This document shows, piece after piece, positions 7,412-15,039 of a stretch of 28,339 bases of DNA. How positions within the stretch are numbered: position 1 is the first letter of the stretch; each line of letters opens with the position of its first letter. The translations under genes and the position numbers were made by a program. Source of the DNA: Tepidanaerobacter acetatoxydans_A (lineage in GTDB: Bacteria; Bacillota; Thermosediminibacteria; Thermosediminibacterales; Tepidanaerobacteraceae); contig JALHJR010000030.1 in the NCBI GenBank assembly GCA_022840405.1, positions 1 through 28,339 on the forward strand, given 5' to 3'. The notes beneath the pieces were generated by a model. It made no database searches. It was not told the origin of the DNA and saw only the letters and a list, made by a program, of their open reading frames with translations.

Positions 7412-8554
7412 CTATCCCTCCGAAATGACTTTTATAGTTTTTCTTACCATATCAGCCTTTTTTAAAGCACTATCAAGATTTTTGTCAACGATGGTGACAT
7501 GCCCCATTTTTCTGAAAGGCTTTGTTTCCTTTTTTCCGTAAATATGAAGGTTTACGCCTGGTATGCTCAGTATATCTTCCACACCCTCAAAACAAGGTTT
7601 GCCTTGGTAGCCTTCAGCACCAAGAAGATTAACCATCACTGCCGGTATTATTAATTCAGTAGAACCGAGAGGTAAACCTGTTATTGCTCTTAAATGCTGC
7701 TCAAATTGTGATGTGATACAGGCCTCGATGGTATAATGCCCGGAATTATGAGGCCTAGGAGCTATTTCATTTACAAAAACCTTTTTATCCGGTGTCAAAA
7801 ACATTTCTATACCAAAAATACCGATACCATCCAAAGCTTCGACACATCTTACAGCCAAATCCAAAGCCTGTTTTTTTACAGATTCTTCAATGCGGGCCGG
7901 AGCTACTGTATTATCACATATATTGGCCCTTTGGTCAAAGGTCATTTCTACGACAGGGTAACATTTTATTTCTTTATTTGTGTTTCGCGCAACCATTACT
8001 GCCAATTCTTTTTCAATAGGAATAAGTTCCTCTAAAAATGAGTCGCATTTTAAGGCATTTGAAATATCTTCAGGTTTTTCAATTACATAAACACCTCGGC
8101 CATCGTAACCGCCCTTACATGCCTTTTGAACTGCAGGAAACCCAAAATTCTCAATAGCATCGGACAAATCATCATTTACCATGACCCAGCGGGCGGTAGG
8201 TATGCCGTTTTTGTCCAGCATCTGTTTTTGTTTAGATTTATCCTGTATAATTTCAAGAACATGAGGAGAAGGGAATATTTTATGCCCTTTTGCGCTGAGT
8301 TCGTTAAGTATACGAGTATTTATATGTTCTATCTCAAAAGTAGTAATATCGCTATTTATGACAAGTTCACGAATTTTATCCTCATCATAAAATCCTGCTA
8401 CGATTTGGCGGTCTACTAATGAATAGGCTGGGCACTCAGGCGTAGGATCGAGAACCGTTACGGTAAAATTAAGCTTTTTTGCTTCCTGTGCCAGCATTTT
8501 CCCCAGTTGACCGCCTCCGATAATGCCAATTTTAAAATCCATTGGGTGAGCCAT
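7412..8554 (-). CDS. purK: 5-(carboxyamino)imidazole ribonucleotide synthase
   Basis: About 380 residues of the ATP-grasp superfamily. The N-terminal Rossmann-like motif is GIIGGGQLGKMLAQEA, the ATP-binding strand is QKACKGGYDGRGVYVI, and the metal/ATP segment is VFVNEIAPRPHNSGHYT. It makes N5-CAIR from AIR, bicarbonate and ATP, feeding PurE encoded immediately downstream. Start choice: an ATG at 8566 has GGAG directly against it, too close to serve as a ribosome site. The in-frame ATG at 8554 lies 12 bases after the same GGAG and gives MAHPMDFKIGIIGG, so it is preferred; a third ATG four codons later is also possible. A TTGACA/TAAAAT promoter sits about 65 bases upstream. No purine riboswitch or PurR box is recognisable in the leader. 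Confidence 0.93.
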   Translation of the reverse strand: MAHPMDFKIGIIGGGQLGKMLAQEAKKLNFTVTVLDPTPECPAYSLVDRQIVAGFYDEDKIRELVINSDITTFEIEHINTRILNELSAKGHKIFPSPHVLEIIQDKSKQKQMLDKNGIPTARWVMVNDDLSDAIENFGFPAVQKACKGGYDGRGVYVIEKPEDISNALKCDSFLEELIPIEKELAVMVARNTNKEIKCYPVVEMTFDQRANICDNTVAPARIEESVKKQALDLAVRCVEALDGIGIFGIEMFLTPDKKVFVNEIAPRPHNSGHYTIEACITSQFEQHLRAITGLPLGSTELIIPAVMVNLLGAEGYQGKPCFEGVEDILSIPGVNLHIYGKKETKPFRKMGHVTIVDKNLDSALKKADMVRKTIKVISEG

Positions 8555-8617
8555 AAAGTAGTTCATCTCCTAAAATAATTACTTTGCTTGAAAAGTATTA
8601 TATCATAAACTCGGAAA

Positions 8618-8646
8618 ATTTTATATAAATGCAAGAAACCTGTCAA
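8618..8646 (-). promoter_or_regulatory. Sigma-A promoter of purK-purE
   Basis: On the minus strand, a perfect TTGACA (8641-8646), a 17-base spacer and TAAAAT (8618-8623). Predicted start near 8611. The -35 box lies inside one arm of the 8638-8698 inverted repeat, so a protein bound there could block it. Confidence 0.7.
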
Positions 8647-8698
8647 TGACTAACTATCGATACCATTAGTGAAAAGTACCTTGCTAGTCATTAACAGG
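8638..8698. repeat. Long imperfect inverted repeat over the purK promoter
   Basis: Arms ACCTGTCAATGACTA (8638-8652) and TAGTCATTAACAGGT (8684-8698) are complementary in 14 of 15 positions and are separated by 31 bases. One arm contains the -35 box of purK; the other lies 43 bases from the -35 box of the racemase gene. It has no T run, so it is unlikely to be a terminator. It could be a paired operator or a DNA-looping site. No known consensus such as the PurR PurBox (central CGAA) is present. Confidence 0.55.
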
Positions 8699-8740
8699 TA
8701 ATATTATATTTCCCAAAAAAAATAGAGTTATAACGTTAAT

Positions 8741-8769
8741 TTGATGGATATTTTACCAAATGCTATAAT
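8741..8769 (+). promoter_or_regulatory. Extended -10 sigma-A promoter of the racemase gene
   Basis: TTGATG (8741-8746), a 17-base spacer ending in TGC, and a perfect TATAAT (8764-8769). The TGn extension and ideal spacing make it a strong promoter. Predicted start near 8776, leaving a leader of about 105 bases. Confidence 0.75.
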
Positions 8770-8881
8770 AATAGATGAGCGGCCCATAATCATTTTAGCA
8801 GACTGCAAAAGCTGCCGGACAATATTATGTATATTCAAAATTGACATAATAACAGTAAATTAAATCGGAGGTAGTAAGTTT

Positions 8882-10024
8882 ATGGAATTACCAATCGGTC
8901 CAACATATACGGAAATAAATTTGGATACGATAGCAAGTAATACGAATAATATAAAGAGATTAATTGGAAATAAAGAACTGATGGCTGTTGTAAAGGGCAA
9001 TGCCTACACCCATGACATGATTGAAGTTTCCAAAACTGTTCTAAAGAATGGTGCATCAAGGCTGGGCGTTGGAAGACTTGAAGAAGGAATTTATTTGTGG
9101 AAGGCAGGTATAACAGCACCAATCTTAAACATGTGTTTGAATATGGAAGGTCAAGAAAGAGAAATCGTTAAGTATGATATTGTACAGACGGTCTGCGATT
9201 TGGACACATTACACAGGCTTTCTTATGAAGCGGCAAAAATGAATAAAAATGCAAAAATACATGTTAAGATTGATACGGGTATGGGCAGAATAGGTATTTT
9301 CCCAGAGGATGTATCAAATTTCATCAGCGAAGTTAGCGCAATGCAGAATATAGAGCTAGAAGGTGTATATACCCATTTTGCCACTCCTCATGATAAGGAA
9401 TTTATGGGTTATCAGTTAAAACTGTTTTCAAGTGTTTTGAAACGGCTTAATCAAGAAGGGTATTCAATACCGCTTAAACACTGTGCATCGAGCGAAGCAC
9501 TTGTTGCCATGCCTGATACATGGAAAAAGTTTGATATGGTTAGAATCGGTGATCTTATATATGGTGTCTATAACTCAGAAGAAGAAAAAGATAAAATCAA
9601 AGTTAATTTTGCTCAGACCTTTAAAACAAGCATAGTATTCCTAAAAAAACTGGGCCCAAATACCAGTATAGGCTATGATAGAACATACATAACCGATAAA
9701 GATACAATTATTGCAACACTGCCTGCAGGATATAATGACGGATATACTAAGCTATACTCAAATAATGGTATTGTGCTCGTAAGAGGTAAAAAAGCGCCTG
9801 TTGTAGGAAGAATATGTGCAGATCAGATGATGATAGACGTTACAAATATTCCGGGTGCAAAGGTCGGCGATGAGGTTGTTTTGTGGGGCAGACAAGGCAA
9901 TGAAATGGTGCTGCCTGTATATGATTATATTTTTATGGGTGACAAGCAGAGAGTTCCAAAAGTGTTTATAAAAAATAATAAACCGTGGAAAGTCAAGAGC
10001 ATGTTCGGGGAAAAGGTATTTTAA
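8882..10024 (+). CDS. Alanine racemase-family PLP enzyme (divergent)
   Basis: 380 residues of fold type III, with CGGAGG about 10 bases before the ATG. Lys38 (VVKGNAYTHD) is the PLP Schiff-base lysine and Tyr265 (SIGYDRTY) takes the place of the second catalytic base of Alr. TLPAGYNDGY and CADQMMIDVT are also family hallmarks. It departs from standard alanine racemase in the lysine motif (usually VVKANAYGHG), in HCASSEA where HLANS is usual, and in a shortened, unusual C-terminus. The substrate may therefore be alanine for cell wall D-alanine or another amino acid, since broad-specificity racemases share the fold. It has its own strong promoter and a flavoprotein gene 60 bases downstream. Family membership is certain; specificity is not. 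Confidence 0.82.
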   Translation: MELPIGPTYTEINLDTIASNTNNIKRLIGNKELMAVVKGNAYTHDMIEVSKTVLKNGASRLGVGRLEEGIYLWKAGITAPILNMCLNMEGQEREIVKYDIVQTVCDLDTLHRLSYEAAKMNKNAKIHVKIDTGMGRIGIFPEDVSNFISEVSAMQNIELEGVYTHFATPHDKEFMGYQLKLFSSVLKRLNQEGYSIPLKHCASSEALVAMPDTWKKFDMVRIGDLIYGVYNSEEEKDKIKVNFAQTFKTSIVFLKKLGPNTSIGYDRTYITDKDTIIATLPAGYNDGYTKLYSNNGIVLVRGKKAPVVGRICADQMMIDVTNIPGAKVGDEVVLWGRQGNEMVLPVYDYIFMGDKQRVPKVFIKNNKPWKVKSMFGEKVF

Positions 10025-10084
10025 ATGCATTAAAAATGATTTACTAATACAAAATAATATTAAGATTCATGGGGGGGTGGTTGT

Positions 10085-11158
10085 TTGACCAAAATCTTAG
10101 TTATAGGTGGTGGTCCGGCAGGGCTTACCGCAGCCATTGAAGCTGCTAAGCAAGGTTTTAACGTAACACTCTTTGAAAAAGCCAAAATCGGTGAAAATAT
10201 AAAATGTGCTGAAGGCTTTTTCGATACCATGAAATTGTTGGAAAAACCATGTGCAGGTGTATTGTTTAAAGTGGAACAAATTATAGTAAAAGCTAAATCG
10301 ACATATAGCTTTGATGCAAGTTATTTAAATTTATGGATGATTGATAGGGCAGTTTGGCAAAAAGCATTGGCAAAGCAAGCAGAAAATAGTAAGGTTATAA
10401 TCAAACAAGACTTTCCCGTTCAGCATAGAGAATTAAAGCAATTAAGAACAGCATACGATTATATTATAGATGCAAGCGGTGCCCCCTCTGTTACATCAAG
10501 GTTATATGGTTTTTCAAGCTTTCATAAAGAAAATTCCGCAAGGACAGTTCAGTACACTTTAAGAGGAGACTTTTCTCATATCGGTAATTGCCTTAAAGTT
10601 GGTCTGATGCCGGATTTTTGGGGATATTATTGGATTTTTCCGAAAGGAAAGGATGTTGCAAACGTCGGTGTCGGAGATTTCTATCCGGTGCAAAGTGAAA
10701 GCCTGTGGGCGCGCCTTGATAAGATAATTGAACAAGAAGGTTTAAGCGAGTATGAAATATTAAAAAAAATCGGCGGTATATGCCCGACGGCAATACCTGA
10801 AAGTTTAAAGTATGATAATATATTATTGGTAGGCGATGCGGCGGGCCTTACATCTCCTTTGCACGGCGGAGGACTCGATATGGCTGTTATAAGTGCCATG
10901 GAAGCCGTAAAAGCCATAGCTTCTAATGCTCAATCCTATGATAAAAATTTGAGAGCAGTTTTTGCTGCAAAACTGAAGTTTGAAAGGTTTTTAGCTAAAC
11001 TATGGCGTCAAAGGAATCTCGATGAAATGGATGAGTTAATTAAGAATTTAGAAAAAAATAGGATATATGGTTTTATGCTAAATCCTCATCTGATAAATGA
11101 TACTACGATAACTTTATTAGAAAAGTTTTTTGCAAAACAGCAGTCTGTTGAAAGCTAA
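10085..11158 (+). CDS. FAD-dependent oxidoreductase, geranylgeranyl reductase-like
   Basis: 357 residues from a TTG start preceded by a G-rich ribosome site (GGGGGGGTGG, 10071-10080). The N-terminal FAD motif is VIGGGPAGLTAAIEAA with a terminal acidic FEK. The middle holds YYWIFPKGKDVANVGVG, and the FAD-closing motif is LLVGDAAGLTSPLHGGGL. This layout matches the geranylgeranyl reductase/digeranylgeranylglycerophospholipid reductase group of p-hydroxybenzoate hydroxylase-like flavoproteins, which in bacteria reduce or dehydrogenate isoprenoid and other hydrophobic substrates. No isoprenoid gene is adjacent, so the substrate is unknown. Co-transcription with the racemase gene is possible because no terminator lies in the 60-base gap. 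A shared bidirectional terminator follows. Confidence 0.75.
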   Translation: MTKILVIGGGPAGLTAAIEAAKQGFNVTLFEKAKIGENIKCAEGFFDTMKLLEKPCAGVLFKVEQIIVKAKSTYSFDASYLNLWMIDRAVWQKALAKQAENSKVIIKQDFPVQHRELKQLRTAYDYIIDASGAPSVTSRLYGFSSFHKENSARTVQYTLRGDFSHIGNCLKVGLMPDFWGYYWIFPKGKDVANVGVGDFYPVQSESLWARLDKIIEQEGLSEYEILKKIGGICPTAIPESLKYDNILLVGDAAGLTSPLHGGGLDMAVISAMEAVKAIASNAQSYDKNLRAVFAAKLKFERFLAKLWRQRNLDEMDELIKNLEKNRIYGFMLNPHLINDTTITLLEKFFAKQQSVES

Positions 11159-11238
11159 AAATATTATTATAAAGTAAATATCTCATAAAAAACGAAAATT
11201 TTAGTGCTAATAAAAAATATCTTTTAATTTTTTTCAAA

Positions 11239-11291
11239 AAAAAGGAAGTATCGCAAGTTATTTAAAAGCAGCCATGTGATACTTCCTTTTT
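11239..11291. terminator. Bidirectional terminator between oxidoreductase and lipoprotein genes
   Basis: Perfect 14-bp stem AAAAAGGAAGTATC (11239-11252) / GATACTTCCTTTTT (11278-11291), loop 25 bases. It is flanked by A-rich sequence on the left and T-rich on the right, so it can end transcription from both convergent genes. Confidence 0.8.
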
Positions 11292-11295
11292 AGAT

Positions 11296-11787
11296 TTACT
11301 TCGTTTTAGTTTTTGGAGTTATTCTACGAGTAATTTCGGCTATTTCGTCAGCAAAACTAGAGATCGGCTTTCCTTCTTTTATACCTTGGGCTACTTTTTT
11401 TAAACGAGTGATTAGGTTCGGATCTGTTGTGATACTGACTGTTTTAATACCAGTGTCGGCTCTTTTGATTTCATCGGCTACTTTAGTCTTAATTTCTTCG
11501 GTTTTTTTAGCTTCAATATTCGGATTTGTTTCCAAACCAACCATGGCTGTAGAATCAGTTATAACAACAGTAGCCGATTTAACACCTTCGACCTTCTCCG
11601 CTGCCTTAGCTAACTTAGTAGCTCTTGTATGAGCTGAAGTTGCCGGCTTTTTAGCAGGCGACGGCGTAGGCGTCATTTTTGCAGGAGGAGCCGGCTTGGG
11701 AGCTGGTTTTTTAGTTGTGCTACAACCGCCAAGGGCCAATGAAAGACTTAAAGACAGTATTAAGCTTAATACCAATATTTTTTTCAT
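11296..11787 (-). CDS. YhcN/YlaJ-family sporulation lipoprotein
   Basis: 163 residues. The start is at 11787 because TAGGAGGG lies just upstream of this ATG; a longer frame from 11817 would place that ribosome site inside the gene. The N-terminus MKKILVLSLILSLSLSLALG is a lipoprotein signal peptide ending in the lipobox LGGC, so the mature protein begins with a lipidated cysteine. A Lys/Pro/Thr-rich linker follows to about residue 55. The remaining domain (ATKLAKAAEKVEGVKSATVV ... AMVGLE) matches the Spore_YhcN_YlaJ family, which includes spore membrane lipoproteins tied to germination or outgrowth. The match supports an endospore-forming host. It is divergent from the FHA operon, with 131 bases between them. 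No clear sporulation sigma factor site was identified. Confidence 0.8.
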   Translation of the reverse strand: MKKILVLSLILSLSLSLALGGCSTTKKPAPKPAPPAKMTPTPSPAKKPATSAHTRATKLAKAAEKVEGVKSATVVITDSTAMVGLETNPNIEAKKTEEIKTKVADEIKRADTGIKTVSITTDPNLITRLKKVAQGIKEGKPISSFADEIAEITRRITPKTKTK

Positions 11788-11891
11788 GGCTTTTTCCCTC
11801 CTATCTAGTTTTATCATAAGAAATTTGAAGGTATTTTATACTGTAAGTTTAAGGGTAAAATTATCAGCCAGAGTTTACCATGTGTGATTTG

Positions 11892-11900
11892 TGGTATAAT
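11892..11900 (+). promoter_or_regulatory. Extended -10 promoter of the FHA-FtsW-PBP operon
   Basis: TGGTATAAT: perfect TATAAT (11895-11900) with the TGn extension. The best -35 candidate, TTTACC (11874-11879), is at a 15-base spacing. The predicted start near 11907 coincides with the ribosome binding site GAGGTGG (11907-11913), so the leader would be only about 12 bases. Confidence 0.6.
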
Positions 11901-11918
11901 ATACTTGAGGTGGTTTTA

Positions 11919-12356
11919 GTGTTTGAACTGCTGTCACGAGTTTCAAAATATATTTTTATTGCTCTCATATATTATTTTTTGTTCAATTTCCTAAAAATAA
12001 TGATGGCAGATTTAAGAAGAGAAAAAAACTATCCAAAGGAAACCGGATTTATCTTAGTAGAAGAAAATGGCAAAAAACACACGCTGTTTGATATAAATAC
12101 GATAGGCAGAGCTGATGATGCAGATATAATTATTGATGACCCTTTTATTTCCAGCAAACATGCTTTAATTGCAAAAAGAGGTTCAAAGTTAGTAATTCAA
12201 GACTTAAACAGTACAAATGGCACATTTTTAAATGGTAAAAAAATTAAAAAACCGGTTAGGTTAAAAGAAAAGGACGAAATTCGTCTGGGTACAAAAAAAT
12301 TTACGTTCTTAAGAGGTGAAACCATTGGAACCGGGGACCGAAGCTACTTACAATAA
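11919..12356 (+). CDS. Membrane-anchored FHA domain protein
   Basis: 145 residues from a GTG five bases after GAGGTGG; a longer reading from 11880 would start upstream of the promoter and is rejected. One hydrophobic segment at about residues 10-28 anchors the protein, with the FHA domain in the cytoplasm at about 45-130. The phosphothreonine-binding residues are present: GR (63-64), SSKH (78-81) and LNSTNGTFLNG (96-106). The gene order FHA-FtsW/RodA-PBP recalls fhaB-rodA-pbpA of Actinobacteria and similar clusters in Clostridia, where FHA proteins read serine/threonine kinase signals at the cell wall machinery. No kinase gene lies in the window. The end of the frame overlaps the next gene by 32 bases. 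Confidence 0.85.
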   Translation: MFELLSRVSKYIFIALIYYFLFNFLKIMMADLRREKNYPKETGFILVEENGKKHTLFDINTIGRADDADIIIDDPFISSKHALIAKRGSKLVIQDLNSTNGTFLNGKKIKKPVRLKEKDEIRLGTKKFTFLRGETIGTGDRSYLQ

Positions 12357-13548
12357 AAATATAGCAATAACTGCATTAATAGGACTTATAGCATCTCTGC
12401 TGCTATCAGTGCGTGAAGGTTCTTTTTCCCCTGTGCCTATTTATGGTGATATAATTTTTATGGTGATTATGTTTTTTGGATATTTTTTAAGTAATATTTT
12501 ATTTCCCGAACAAGATCCAGCATTACTTATTCTTGTAAGTTTTATAGCTCAATTAGGATTGATAATGCTCTACAGAATAGACCCGGAATCGGCTGTCAAG
12601 CAACTAGCTTGGTTTGGGATAGGTTTATTTTTATTTTTTGCAAGTACATTTATATCTAAAGCTTGGGTTGAAGTTAGGATAGGTTCATTTTACCTTTTTG
12701 TGATAACTGCATTATTATTGGCATCACCACTAGTTCTTGGAGTGGAACGCTGGGGTTCTAAAAGCTGGATAACATTTCAAAATTTCTCATTTCAGCCTTC
12801 AGAGTTGGCAAAAATAACATTCAGTCTTTTTTTGGCCGACAGCTTAAAAAATAAAAAGATAGAGAATCCATGGCAGTTTTTTGGGCAAATTTTTATAATC
12901 CTGGCTCTTTTGGCAGCAGCCAAAGATTTGGGTGGAGCAATGCTTTTTTATTGTACGGCTCTTGCAATTATTTTTGTGGCTACATCTCGCATAGATCTCA
13001 CAATAATCGGCATTGTCATTGCATGTATTGCAGGCCTTTTAGGCTATGAATTTTTTGGACATGTACAAGTCAGGGTAAAGGCATGGTTAAATCCTTGGGA
13101 AGATGTCCCGGGTAAGGGCTATCAAATCGTACAATCACTTTTTGCTATAGCTGAAGGCGGGTTTTTTGGTACAGGGTTAGGCCTCGGGCGTCCGGACTAT
13201 ATACCGGCTGTTACCACAGACTTCATTTTTTCGGCATTTTTTGAGGAATTTGGTTTTTTAGGTGCATCGGCATTAATTGTGGTATACTTTTTATTGGTAT
13301 ATAGAGGGATAAGGATATCGTTATCCATTAAAAGTAGCTTTTTAAGCTTGTCAGCTTTAGGTATTACATCTTTTTTCGGGATACAAATCTTTACTATAAT
13401 AGGCGGAGTGATAAAACTCATTCCAATGACGGGAGTTACATTACCTTTTATGAGTTATGGCGGCAGCTCTATGGTTATGAGTTTTATTTCATTAGGGATA
13501 CTGAATGGCATAAAGATAAGGGCTTCAGGCGGTGAAAATGATGGATAA
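12325..13548 (+). CDS. FtsW/RodA/SpoVE family peptidoglycan glycosyltransferase
   Basis: 407 residues from TTG 12325, which has AAGAGGTG (12311-12318) at a 6-base spacing. An in-frame GTG at 12316 overlaps that ribosome site and is less likely. The protein is polytopic with about ten membrane segments. SEDS-family hallmarks are GVERWGSKSWI, FQPSELAKI, AAKDLGGAMLFY, WEDVPGKGYQIVQSLFAIAEGG and the C-terminal GVTLPFMSYGGSSM. The family polymerises lipid II glycan strands with a class B PBP, and such a gene overlaps its 3' end. Whether it serves elongation, division or the spore cortex cannot be told from the sequence, so no symbol is given. Confidence 0.93.
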   Translation: MEPGTEATYNKNIAITALIGLIASLLLSVREGSFSPVPIYGDIIFMVIMFFGYFLSNILFPEQDPALLILVSFIAQLGLIMLYRIDPESAVKQLAWFGIGLFLFFASTFISKAWVEVRIGSFYLFVITALLLASPLVLGVERWGSKSWITFQNFSFQPSELAKITFSLFLADSLKNKKIENPWQFFGQIFIILALLAAAKDLGGAMLFYCTALAIIFVATSRIDLTIIGIVIACIAGLLGYEFFGHVQVRVKAWLNPWEDVPGKGYQIVQSLFAIAEGGFFGTGLGLGRPDYIPAVTTDFIFSAFFEEFGFLGASALIVVYFLLVYRGIRISLSIKSSFLSLSALGITSFFGIQIFTIIGGVIKLIPMTGVTLPFMSYGGSSMVMSFISLGILNGIKIRASGGENDG

Positions 13549-14953
13549 GCTTGAGAGAAATATAAAGCTTTTATTTATTGTTTTTTGTCTTCTTTTTATT
13601 TCACTGATAATATATTTAACATATTTTACTGCTGTCGAGCGTGAAAGGCTTATCAAAAGCTCATATAATCGTCGACTGTGGGAGCAGGAAGAGAAAGTAA
13701 TGAGGGGAACCATTTATGACAGGAAAGGCAGACCTTTAGCCGAGTCAGTTACAGAGAACGGGAATAAAAAAAGGATATATAATGGTGGAAAAGCTATAGG
13801 ACCGCTTGTCGGATATTCGGACCGAATTCTGGGCAGGGCAGGACTTGAGAGCATTTTTAACGGTGAATTGCTGGGAATATCTGAGCAGGACCCGGTTGCA
13901 CTTCTGCGCCAAAAAATATTAGGAGTAAATGAACGCGGAAGTGATTTATATCTTACCATAGATTTAGATTTGCAAAAAAGGGCTTATGATTTGTTTCAAG
14001 GTCGTAAGGGAGCATTAGTAGCACTAGAACCGAAAACAGGTCAAATTTTAGCATTGGTGAGCTCTCCGGGCTATAATCCGTCAACGATTAAGCAAGATTG
14101 GGAAACCATTTCCAATAATGAAGACAAACCTCTGATGAATCGAGCTACACAGGGGCTTTACCCACCGGGTTCAAGTTTTAAAATCATAACATTAGCAGCA
14201 GCGTTAACACATAATCCTGAAATAGAGACTGAAACCTTTTATACGCCCGGATATATAAAAGTTAATGGAAATATTATAAGGGATTCAGAGCATTTATGGC
14301 CGGGCGAATATGATTTATCCACAGCTTTTCGATATTCTAGCAATACTGTTTTTATTCAAATAGGGCAGAGGGTTCAAAGAGAAAAAATGATATCTATGGC
14401 TGAAAGTTTTGGCTTTAACAGCTCCAATAAATGTGATATTCCCGTAGCCAAAAGCACTTTTCCAAGACCTTCTATGGTTGCAGGCGATGTTGAAATGGCT
14501 GAGGCTTTTATAGGCCAAGGAAAGATTTTGGCAACACCAATGGAGATGGCCCAAGTCGCTGCTATTATTGCAAATGAAGGCAGAGCGGTAACCCCATATA
14601 TTACGGAAAAAATTATTTCTCCACTGGGGGATGTAAAGGCTGTGAAATCTATTACAAGCACAACTCAGATTGTAAGCAAACAGGTAGCCGATAAGATAAA
14701 AGCCCTTATGGTAGAAGTCATAAGAAACGGTACCGGAACCGCTGCAGCAATAAATGGAATTGAAGTTGCCGGTAAAACAGGAAGTGCTGAAAATCCGCAT
14801 GGTAGGGCACATGCTTGGTTTATCGGTTTTGCTCCGGCACAAAACCCCGAGATTGCATTAGCGGTTATAGTGGAAAATGCAGGCTCAGGAGGTGCTGTTG
14901 CCGGCCCTATTGCGCGAGATGTAATCTTACAGTATTTAAACAGCTTAAAATAG
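13538..14953 (+). CDS. Class B penicillin-binding protein (transpeptidase)
   Basis: 471 residues, starting at ATG 13538 or 13541 after GGCGGTG and overlapping the SEDS gene. A GTG at 13532 is in frame but has no ribosome site. A single membrane anchor lies at about residues 11-31, then a short dimerisation region starting with MRGTIYDRKGRPLA. The transpeptidase domain follows with the catalytic motifs SSFK (nucleophile Ser212), SSN (about 267-269) and KTG (413-415). At about 470 residues it is a short PBP of the PbpA/FtsI-like kind, without PASTA repeats. It would cross-link glycan made by the overlapping FtsW/RodA partner outside the membrane. No terminator is seen after it, so read-through into the transporter gene is possible. 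Confidence 0.92.
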   Translation: MMDKLERNIKLLFIVFCLLFISLIIYLTYFTAVERERLIKSSYNRRLWEQEEKVMRGTIYDRKGRPLAESVTENGNKKRIYNGGKAIGPLVGYSDRILGRAGLESIFNGELLGISEQDPVALLRQKILGVNERGSDLYLTIDLDLQKRAYDLFQGRKGALVALEPKTGQILALVSSPGYNPSTIKQDWETISNNEDKPLMNRATQGLYPPGSSFKIITLAAALTHNPEIETETFYTPGYIKVNGNIIRDSEHLWPGEYDLSTAFRYSSNTVFIQIGQRVQREKMISMAESFGFNSSNKCDIPVAKSTFPRPSMVAGDVEMAEAFIGQGKILATPMEMAQVAAIIANEGRAVTPYITEKIISPLGDVKAVKSITSTTQIVSKQVADKIKALMVEVIRNGTGTAAAINGIEVAGKTGSAENPHGRAHAWFIGFAPAQNPEIALAVIVENAGSGGAVAGPIARDVILQYLNSLK

Positions 14954-14972
14954 TTAGCTCTATATAGATGAA

Positions 14973-15002
14973 TTTACTTGCACTTGTAAAACCTAATATA
15001 AA
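14973..15002 (+). promoter_or_regulatory. Weak candidate promoter of the EamA transporter gene
   Basis: TTTACT (14973-14978), an 18-base spacer and TATAAA (14997-15002). Both boxes deviate from consensus, and the gene may instead be read from the upstream operon. Confidence 0.3.
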
Positions 15003-15039
15003 TGACTAAATTTTATTGTAGAAGTTAGAGGTGAACAAT

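Larger units (their letters stand above)
8567..8881. other. Divergent intergenic region between purK and the racemase gene
   Basis: About 315 bases without a gene. It holds the purK promoter (minus strand), a long inverted repeat overlapping that promoter's -35 box, the racemase-gene promoter (plus strand), and a leader of about 105 bases before the racemase start. The leader contains a weak 7-bp inverted repeat (ATTATGT 8824-8830 / ACATAAT 8844-8850). I recognise no riboswitch or T-box. Confidence 0.6.

Noticed and set aside
7736..8419. Open frames of 75 to 99 codons on the plus strand within purK
   Set aside because: No ribosome sites, low-complexity composition, and full overlap with a well-supported gene on the other strand.
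8567..8640. Purine riboswitch in the purK leader
   Set aside because: The transcribed leader is only about 55 bases and lacks the conserved purine aptamer core.
8841..8869. Perfect TTGACA as a second racemase-gene promoter
   Set aside because: No acceptable -10 box at 16 to 18 bases; the bases there overlap the ribosome site CGGAGG.
14315..14842. 175-codon open frame antisense to the PBP gene
   Set aside because: Cysteine- and serine-rich translation typical of antisense reading; lies across the conserved transpeptidase motifs of the real gene.
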